This document shows positions 54,066 to 61,100 of a stretch of DNA of 64,000 nucleotides, piece by piece. This stretch comes from Corynebacterium gallinarum. GTDB lineage: Bacteria; Actinomycetota; Actinomycetes; Mycobacteriales; Mycobacteriaceae. Location of the stretch: assembly GCF_014837045.1 (NCBI RefSeq), contig NZ_JACSPR010000007.1, positions 62,001-126,000 on the forward strand, read 5' to 3'. Each line of letters starts with the position of its first letter. Position 1 is the stretch's first letter. The position numbers were made by a program, and so were the translations under genes. The notes beneath the pieces were generated by a model that searched no databases, was not told the origin of the DNA, and saw only the letters and a list, made by a program, of their open reading frames with translations.

Positions 54066-54869
54066 ATGACTGCCATTCCCACCCCATATGAGGACCTCCT
54101 CCGCACCATCAGAGACGAAGGCGCCCATAAGGACGATCGCACCGGCACCGGCACCGCCTCCCTGTTCGGCCAGCAGATCCGTTACAACCTGCAGGAGGGT
54201 TTCCCCCTCCTGACCACCAAGAAGGTGCACTTCCACTCCGTGGTCGGTGAACTGCTGTGGTTCCTGCGTGGCGATTCCAACGTCCGCTGGCTCCAGGACA
54301 ACAACATCCGCATCTGGAATGAATGGGCCGATGAGGACGGCGAACTCGGCCCCGTCTACGGCGTCCAGTGGCGCAGCTGGCCCACCCCGGACGGTCGCCA
54401 CATCGACCAGATCTCGCGCGCGCTGGAGATGCTGAAGAGCAATCCGAATTCCCGCCGCAACATCGTCTCCGCATGGAACGTCTCCGAACTGGAGAACATG
54501 GCACTTCCCCCCTGCCATCTCCTGTTCCAGCTGTATGTCGCCGATGGGAAACTCTCCTGCCAGCTCTACCAGCGCAGCGCCGACATGTTCCTCGGTGTGC
54601 CCTTCAACATCGCCTCCTATGCCCTGTTGACGCACATGTTCGCCCAGCAGGCGGGCCTGGAGGTCGGTGAGTTCATCTGGACCGGCGGTGACTGCCACAT
54701 CTATGACAATCACACCGAACAGGTTGAGGAGCAGCTGAGCCGCGAGCCGCGCCCCTACCCCACCCTGGAGCTGAACAAAGCCGCGTCCCTGTTCGACTAC
54801 ACCTTCGATGACATTGCTGTGAGCAACTACGATCCGCACCCGCTCATCCGCGGCAAGGTCGCCGTATGA
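54066..54869 (+). CDS. thyA: Thymidylate synthase
   Basis: ThyA methylates dUMP to dTMP, turning 5,10-methylene-THF into dihydrofolate. The 267-residue protein shows [20 protein letters not shown], the catalytic Cys in [15 protein letters not shown] (near residue 149), [20 protein letters not shown] and the C-terminal [14 protein letters not shown]. The stop overlaps the dfrA start (ATGA), linking dihydrofolate production to its re-reduction. Confidence 0.98.
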   Translation: MTAIPTPYEDLLRTIRDEGAHKDDRTGTGTASLFGQQIRYNLQEGFPLLTTKKVHFHSVVGELLWFLRGDSNVRWLQDNNIRIWNEWADEDGELGPVYGVQWRSWPTPDGRHIDQISRALEMLKSNPNSRRNIVSAWNVSELENMALPPCHLLFQLYVADGKLSCQLYQRSADMFLGVPFNIASYALLTHMFAQQAGLEVGEFIWTGGDCHIYDNHTEQVEEQLSREPRPYPTLELNKAASLFDYTFDDIAVSNYDPHPLIRGKVAV

Positions 54870-55351
54870 TCGGCGCGATCTGGGCTCAGGGCCTTGACGG
54901 AGTCATCGGTGACGGAGACGGCATGCCCTGGCACATCCCCGAGGATCTCCGGCATTTCAAGGAGGTCACCATGGGCCAGCCCGTCATCATGGGACGCAAG
55001 ACCTGGGAATCCCTGCCGGAGCGTTTCCGGCCTCTGCCGGGCCGGGAGAACTTTGTGCTCTCACGCCACGAACCCGGTGACTGGTCCACAGGTGCCACCG
55101 TTGTATGGGAACTGCCCGCAGCGGGGTGGATCATCGGCGGTGGTGAGGTCTACCGGGCCACCATCAAGGACACCGACGTTCTGGAGGTCACCGTCATCGA
55201 TGCCACCTTCGCCGAGGCACTCGGTGACCGTGCGGTCTACGCCCCCAAGATCCCCGACTTCTACACCCTCGAATCTGAAACCGGGTGGCAGGACAGTGAC
55301 ACCCACCGTTTCAGGTTCCAGCGCTGGGTGAACAACAACCGTACCGCCTGA
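54866..55351 (+). CDS. dfrA: Dihydrofolate reductase
   Basis: This enzyme reduces the dihydrofolate left by ThyA to tetrahydrofolate with NADPH. The 161-residue protein begins [20 protein letters not shown] and has [20 protein letters not shown] with the active-site acidic residue, [20 protein letters not shown] and the NADPH loop [13 protein letters not shown]. The start overlaps thyA by 4 bp. mrx1 follows after 14 bp. Confidence 0.97.
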   Translation: MIGAIWAQGLDGVIGDGDGMPWHIPEDLRHFKEVTMGQPVIMGRKTWESLPERFRPLPGRENFVLSRHEPGDWSTGATVVWELPAAGWIIGGGEVYRATIKDTDVLEVTVIDATFAEALGDRAVYAPKIPDFYTLESETGWQDSDTHRFRFQRWVNNNRTA

Positions 55352-55365
55352 TAAGGAGAACAACC

Positions 55366-55614
55366 ATGGCACATGCAACCATCTACGCCACCGACTGGTG
55401 CCCCTACTGCGCATCGCTGATGCGGGGCCTCAAGGACCTCGACCCCTCCGAGTACGAGGTCATCGACGTGGATCAGGATGAGGAGGCCGGCGAGTGGGTG
55501 AAATCCGTCAATGACGGCAACCGCATCGTGCCCACCGTGAAATTCTCCGACGGTACCCACGCCACCAACCCGCCGGCGGCGGAGGTCATCGCCAAGATCC
55601 AGGACCTGTCCTAA
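55366..55614 (+). CDS. mrx1: Mycoredoxin / glutaredoxin-like protein with CPYC site
   Basis: The 82-residue thioredoxin-fold protein has the redox motif TDWCPYCASLMRGL at residue ~11 and the cis-Pro segment RIVPTVKFSDGTHATNP. Corynebacteria have no glutathione; mycoredoxin-1 uses mycothiol to reduce mixed disulfides and arsenate reductases, and this gene sits where the C. glutamicum one does, after thyA-dfrA. AAGGAG lies about 7 bases before the ATG. A terminator follows. Confidence 0.9.
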   Translation: MAHATIYATDWCPYCASLMRGLKDLDPSEYEVIDVDQDEEAGEWVKSVNDGNRIVPTVKFSDGTHATNPPAAEVIAKIQDLS

Positions 55615-55646
55615 AAGCCTGCTTGTCGACACCTCCCCGACACACC

Positions 55647-55692
55647 AACGGCGCCCGACATCAGCCTGGTGGGCTGGTGTCGGGCGCCGTTT
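55647..55692 (+). terminator. Terminator after mrx1
   Basis: AACGGCGCCCGACA (55647-55660) pairs with TGTCGGGCGCCGTT (55678-55691), with CAGCC/GGCTG inside it. It separates mrx1 from the convergent small gene and may serve both. Confidence 0.82.
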
Positions 55693-55721
55693 ATGCGTTG
55701 TGCAGTGTGGGGACGGTATTT

Positions 55722-55997
55722 CTACTCGTCGTCCTCGCCGAACATACGCGCCATATCCTCCGGGGAGAGATCGGTGTTCACACCGGAGAAGGTGACGGAG
55801 AAGATTTCCTGCAGGTAACGATCACAAGCGGCACTGAGCTGCTTGGCATCGTACTTGTTCAGAAGAAGAATGCGACGGGTGGAACCGTCTTCCTGGATCT
55901 CATCGACAGCCAGGGCAGGAACATTGTCCTTGGTGATCTGGCGGACAACGATTGGTCGGCGCTGCACATCGTGGAACGAGGGCTTCAGCTCAGACAT
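55722..55997 (-). CDS. Small conserved-looking acidic protein of unknown function
   Basis: The 91-residue soluble protein starts MSELKPSFHDVQRRPIVVRQ and contains ALAVDEIQEDGSTRRILLLN, YDAKQLSAACDRYLQEIF and an acidic end (SPEDMARMFGEDDE). The pattern of strands followed by one helix suggests a compact single domain with mild resemblance to PC4-like single-stranded nucleic acid binders, but this is not established. AAGGAG lies 6 bases before the ATG, one of the best ribosome binding sites of the window, and supports a real, well-translated gene. No partner gene is adjacent. Confidence 0.72.
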   Translation of the reverse strand: MSELKPSFHDVQRRPIVVRQITKDNVPALAVDEIQEDGSTRRILLLNKYDAKQLSAACDRYLQEIFSVTFSGVNTDLSPEDMARMFGEDDE

Positions 55998-56127
55998 GAC
56001 CACTCCTTGAGGTAAGTTTCGAATACCTTTCCAGTCTACGTCGTAACACCACGTTAAGAGTGGTATTACCGTTTAGGCTGCCCCCTTTTCACCCCGGGTG
56101 TGGGGATGCGCTAATCTAGTCGGGTAC

Positions 56128-56203
56128 GCCTTGGTAGCTCAGTGGATAGAGCACCGCTCTCCTAAAGCGGGTGTCGGAGGTTCGATTCCTCTCCAGGGCA
56201 CCA
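56128..56203 (+). tRNA. tRNA-Arg (anticodon CCT)
   Basis: A full cloverleaf is readable: acceptor GCCTTGG with CCAGGGC, D arm with AGCTCAGTGGATAGAGC, anticodon stem CCGCT/AGCGG with loop CTCCTAA (anticodon CCT, reading AGG), and T arm GGAGGTTCGATTCCTCT close to consensus. CCA is encoded at the 3' end (56201-56203). Confidence 0.97.
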
Positions 56204-56208
56204 TTTAC

Positions 56209-56246
56209 CCTCCCGAACACCAGTGTTGTGTGTTCAGGAGGTTTTT
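56209..56246 (+). terminator. Terminator after tRNA-Arg
   Basis: CCTCCCGAACAC (56209-56220) pairs with GTGTTCAGGAGG (56230-56241), with one mismatch, followed by TTTTT. Confidence 0.88.
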
Positions 56247-56675
56247 CGTCTCCCCGTCGATGCCCCCACCACCGGCAGTGTCGACGGGGGCGGGAGCGCA
56301 TGCGTCCAGCACGCCCCGGATAGCCCGCCACCTCCGGTGACATGAGGGGAAAATCACGCCCCCAGGGAATTTTATTCACGTTTCAGCAAGATTTTTCTCC
56401 CCCGCCCTTTCTCTGCTTCCCCGGGCGACTCCTATCGCCGTCGCCCTGACCGAACCCCAGCCGATGATCATGGGGTGTTAACAGTAGAAACATAAGAATT
56501 ACTTAATTTCCCGGGCGGGCAATTACCTCTATTTCCACAGCCGACCCACTGCTCCTTTTCAATAGGTTTTACCTCCACTTCCGGGCACTTTCGCCAATCG
56601 AAGCCTTTATAATAGGTAGCATTATTGTTAGGGTCGATAGGTTCCTGTCATTCGATCAAAAGAAGGGGCTTATTC
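56247..56675. other. Long intergenic region with promoter before the MFS gene
   Basis: No gene is seen in this stretch. A second hairpin, CCCCGTCGA/TCGACGGGG, lies at 56252-56289. From 56365 to 56660 the sequence is AT-richer than the window. TATAAT at 56608-56613 is a consensus -10 and gives a leader of about 55-60 bases before the chosen TTG start of the MFS gene. Confidence 0.55.
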
Positions 56676-57974
56676 TTGACGCCGCCTATACACACAGAGA
56701 CAACCTCACCCGGACTGGGGTTCCGGGGTTATGCCTCCATCACCATGGCAGTGCTCCTGTCCTTCGCCTATGGACTCCAGATGTATGCGACAGTCCCGGC
56801 ATTCGGAGCGCTCGCTGAAGAATTCTCCCTCGACCTCACCCAGATCGGTTTCCTGGTGTCCATCTGGTTCCTCGGCTACGCGGTAGCCCACGTCCCGGCT
56901 GGTTTCGCCGCCGCGGCCTGGGGTGTGAAACGCGTTGCTGTCTGGGGCGCCTTCGCCCTGACGATCTCCACCCTCATCTTCGCCTTCGCCCAGAGCTACG
57001 GGATGATCGTGTTCTCCCGTGGACTCGGTGGTGTGGCCATGTCCTTCATGGCTGGTGCGGCCTTCCCACTGGCCACCGCCTGGGCACCGGCCAAGCACTC
57101 ACGCCTCATCGTCGGCGGTCTGGTCAACGGTGTCGGTTTCACCGGCGCCTCCGCTCTGGGCCTGTACGTGTGGACGCTGCTCATCAACTCCTACGGCTGG
57201 CGCGTCAGTACGCTCATCGCCGCCGCCATCAGCCTGATCGTGGCTGTGGCATCGGTGTTCCTCATCACCACGCCCCGCCACACCGATGAACTTGACGGTG
57301 GCCATTTCACCCTCAAGGCAACCGGCCAGGTGCTGCGCTCCCGTTCCATCTGGGCTATCGGTATCGGAAGTATCTGTGGTTATGGTGTGCTCTTCACCGT
57401 CTCCCAGCTCGGCCCCGGTTACGTGGAGAGCGAATTCGGCTTCTCCGCTGAAAACGCCGGCCTGCTCGGTGCCCTCATGCTGGTCCTCGGCATCCCGGCC
57501 GCACTGGCCAGCGGTGTCATCGCGGACCGTGCACGCCGTTTCCTGCCTACCCTGTGGATCCCCGCGGGTCTGCTCGTGATCATGCTGGCCATCCTGCCGT
57601 TCGTCAGTGGTGCGGGCCTGTGGATCGCGCTGCCGCTCATCGGCATCCTGGGATCGATGTACTTCTCCCCCGCCACCGTCGCGCACGGTGAATACCCGGA
57701 TGAGATCTCCCCGGCAAACTACTCCACGGCGTTCGGCCTCGTGCTGTCCCTGGGCAATATCGGTGCCTTCCTCTTCCCCTATATCTACTCGGTGGCCACC
57801 GGATACGTCGGTGCCCGCTGGAGCTGGATGGTGCTGGCCGCGATTGCCGCCGTCGCCTGGTTCGGATTCCTCTTCGCCCGTGAACCACGGGTGGACAAGG
57901 CTGATACCCAGTCGGAGTCCGACGATCGGACCACCTCCACCGTGTCCAAGAAGGCCTACAGCCTGAGCCGTTAG
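56676..57974 (+). CDS. MFS transporter
   Basis: The 432-residue major facilitator protein has 12 hydrophobic helices, for example YASITMAVLLSFAYGLQMYA, FLVSIWFLGYAVAHVPAGF, VGGLVNGVGFTGASALGLYV and LGALMLVLGIPAALASGVIA. A hydrophilic tail (VDKADTQSESDDRTTS) ends it. TTG at 56676 is chosen because AGAAGGGG lies 7 bases upstream; an upstream TTG at 56625 has no ribosome binding site. The substrate is unknown. It has its own promoter and terminator and so is a single-gene unit. Confidence 0.85.
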   Translation: MTPPIHTETTSPGLGFRGYASITMAVLLSFAYGLQMYATVPAFGALAEEFSLDLTQIGFLVSIWFLGYAVAHVPAGFAAAAWGVKRVAVWGAFALTISTLIFAFAQSYGMIVFSRGLGGVAMSFMAGAAFPLATAWAPAKHSRLIVGGLVNGVGFTGASALGLYVWTLLINSYGWRVSTLIAAAISLIVAVASVFLITTPRHTDELDGGHFTLKATGQVLRSRSIWAIGIGSICGYGVLFTVSQLGPGYVESEFGFSAENAGLLGALMLVLGIPAALASGVIADRARRFLPTLWIPAGLLVIMLAILPFVSGAGLWIALPLIGILGSMYFSPATVAHGEYPDEISPANYSTAFGLVLSLGNIGAFLFPYIYSVATGYVGARWSWMVLAAIAAVAWFGFLFAREPRVDKADTQSESDDRTTSTVSKKAYSLSR

Positions 57975-57993
57975 ACGATTACTCCTATATCCG

Positions 57994-58048
57994 CCCGCCT
58001 GCACCCCGGCCCCCACACTGATGGGGACCACGGTGCAGGCGGGTTTTT
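57994..58048 (+). terminator. Terminator after the MFS gene
   Basis: CCCGCCTGCACC (57994-58005) pairs perfectly with GGTGCAGGCGGG (58032-58043), followed by TTTTT. Confidence 0.93.
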
Positions 58049-58075
58049 CCTGGCTTCCACCGCCCTCCCCCCACA

Positions 58076-58127
58076 CAAAAACCGCCCGCCCCCTGCTCTC
58101 CTGAGGAGAAACAAGGGGCGGGCGGTT
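58076..58127 (-). terminator. Terminator after the type I FAS gene
   Basis: On the minus strand AACCGCCCGCCCC (58115-58127) and GGGGCGGGCGGTT (about 58080-58092) form a 13-bp stem with an inner CTCC/GGAG hairpin in its loop, followed by TTTTGTG. It lies 52 bp past the FAS stop codon. Confidence 0.88.
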
Positions 58128-58179
58128 CGAATCATGCTCTCGTGCCGGTCAACCTGGTGGGTTGACCCGCACCACCTGC

Positions 58180-61100
58180 CTAGCGCGCGGCCGGGTAGGT
58201 GCCGTCGGCGCCGAGGCGGGCGTCGGCGTCGATAAGCATGTTGATCTCAGCCTGGTGTGCGCCACGCTCAGGCAGGCGACGACCGTCGACCTGCTCGAAC
58301 AGTGGTGCACGACCGACCATGCCGGCCTCGAGGCGGTTGGCTCCGGCGCGCAGGCGCTCGGTGGCGCGCTTGCGCCATGCCTCCACGTCCAGACCAGCGT
58401 TGCGCATAGCCTGCTCGAAGACACCCGTGGTGGCCATGACCACCAGGGCGGCGACGTGACCGAAACCGAGCGAGGTCAGGACACCGGCCTTGATGGCACC
58501 GGCACCCAGGTCGAGTGGCTCACGCAGCCAGACCAGACTCTCGCCCTTGGCCTGCATCTCCGGATCCACACAGTCCAGGGCCGCGTTCTGCGGCAGCTTA
58601 CCGGTCTCGAGGACGGAGACCAGACCACCGATCTGGAACAGTGCGGCACCGCCCTTGGAGTGGCCGGTCAGCGTCTTCTGGGAGATGACGAACATCGGGT
58701 TGTCCGCTTCGCGGCCGATGGTCTTCCAGAGGATGCTGTGCAGCTCAGACTCGTTCGGGTCGTTGGCGTTGGTGGAGGTGTCGTGCTTGGACACCACACG
58801 CACATCGTCCGGGGTCAGACCCATCTTCTTCAGTTCCCTGGCCAGGCGGGAGTTCTCGCCACCTCGTGCGGCACCCAGGGCACCGATGCCCGGGGCCGGG
58901 ATGGAGGTGTGGGAACCGTCGGCGTAGGACTGGGCGTGGGCGACCACGGCCAGCACCGGCAGACCCAGCTCGGCTGCAAGCGAAGCACGTGCCAGGAGCA
59001 CGGTGCCACCACCGGCGGCCTCGAGGAAGCCTGCGCGACGACGGTCGTTGGCGCGGGAGATGAAGCGCGGATCGATACCCTTGTCCAGCATGCTCTGGGT
59101 ATCGGCGGTGGCGTTCATGTCGCCGAAGCCGGTGAGGGATTCGACCTGGATGTCGTCGATACCGCCGGCGACCACGAAGTCGGCCTTGCCCAGGCGGATC
59201 TTGTCCAGACCCTCCTCCACGGACACAGCCGCGGTGGCACAGGCGGCAACCGGGTGGATCATCTGACCGTAGCCACCGACGTAGGACTGCATGGTGTGGG
59301 CAGCCACGACGTTGGGCAGGGTCTCCTGGAGGATGTCGGAGGGACGATCCTGGCCCAGGAAGCGGTTGACGAACAGCTTGCGCAGGGACTGCATGCCACC
59401 GATACCGGTGCCCTGGGTGGAGGACACATCAGCCGGGTGGACAGCCTGCAGCAGCTCAGCGGGGCTGAAGCCGGAGGACAGGAAGGCATCGACGGCGGTG
59501 ACCAGGTTCCATGCGGTGATGTTGTCCATCGCATCGATCATGGAGGCCGGGATACCCCACTTGGCGGGATCGAAATCGGTCGGCAGCTGGGCTGCGACGG
59601 AGCGGGTCAGGGTGGCCTTGCGTGGCACGAAGGAGGTGGAACCCTTCTTCTTGGTCACGGTCCACTCGCCGTCAATCTCGGCGATCTCGGCGGATGCGTC
59701 GGCATCCACGTAGGCCTGGGCCTCTTCCTCACTGGTGACGGTGAAGGTGATGTCGCGGTCGAGGAAGATCTCGGCTGCGTCCATGGAACCACCGTCGATG
59801 AGGAAGGCGTCGTTGACCAGTTCTCGGATACCACAGCGGGCGACAACCTCGTCGCGGTAGCGGTCGTAGATGTCCTCTTCCGGAACCTCGGTGCCGTCGG
59901 CGTCGTACCAGCCCGGACGTGGGTCCTCGGACCAGGTGATCAGGCCCATCATCCAGGCGAGCTCGACCACACCGGCGGCGGTCAGCTCAACGCTGCCGTC
60001 ACGCTGGATGCCGTACTCGGCCTCGAAGCGGGTGCGGCCGGAACCCCATGAGGAGATCTCGCCCACACCGACCATGACGACCATGTCGTCCAGATCCACG
60101 CTGACCTCGCCGACCTCTGCGCCCGGTGCCTGGACCGGGTTCTTCGGTGATGGCAGGGCCTTGATGGTGGTGGAGTCGAAGGAGTCCTGCTCCACCTCAT
60201 CCTGCTCCAGGGAGGAAGCCAGCTCGGCGATGGAGATACCGCCGCCGAGACCACCGGTGAGGTCGTAGTCGATCGGCGCGGTCAGCGCCTGCTCGCGGGA
60301 CTCGGCGGAAGCCAGTCCGAGGAGCTCGGTGGAGATCTCCTCCGGGGTGTAGACGTGGATGCCCAGCTTCTCAGCGGCCGGGATCAGGACGTCGTTGCGG
60401 CCCATCAGACCGGTACCGGCAACCCAGCCGATCCGTGCCTGCGCCAGGGTGACGTACTGTGGCCAGCCGGTCTCGGAGCCCCACTTCGCCAGGATGGCGT
60501 CGAAGGCTGCCTTGACCTCGCCGTAGGCGCCGTCGCCACCGAACATGCCACGGTTCGGGGAACCCGGCAGGACGATGTGGACACGGTTACCTGCACCGCG
60601 GGAGGCCAGGTCGGCCAGACCCGCGATGGTGCGCTCGACGGACCAGAGCAGCAGACGTGCCTGGTTCTCGGTCTGTGGACCGGCATCCGACAGGTTGCCG
60701 GAGACAGACGGTGCGGCGAATGGGTACGCCAGGGTCGGGGTCAGGGCAGGCTTGGTCACGGTGGCGGAGCCGCCGACGGTGACGCGCTGCTCATTGCCGA
60801 TCCAGTCGATGACGGCATCGACATCGCGGTAGGAGGACATGTTCGCCGGAACGATCCACAGCTTCGCGCTCGGGGAGGCGTGCTGGGCGTAGAGCTGACG
60901 TGCGTACTCCTTGCGTGCCTGGGACACGTTGGAGGCGGTCATGATGACCGTTGCGCCCTGGGACAGCAGGCGGCCGGCGACGGCACCCGCGATGGACTCA
61001 GGGGCGGCACCGGTGACCAGTGCGACATCCTCGACGTGTGGCTCGTCGGCTGCCTCGAGGGCAACCTTCGAGACCTCGGTCAGGGTTGCGGCGAGGGTCT

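Noticed and set aside
56128..56203. tRNA-Arg as an attachment site for an integrated element
   Set aside because: No integrase, no repeated 3' tRNA end and no foreign-looking gene run were seen next to it.
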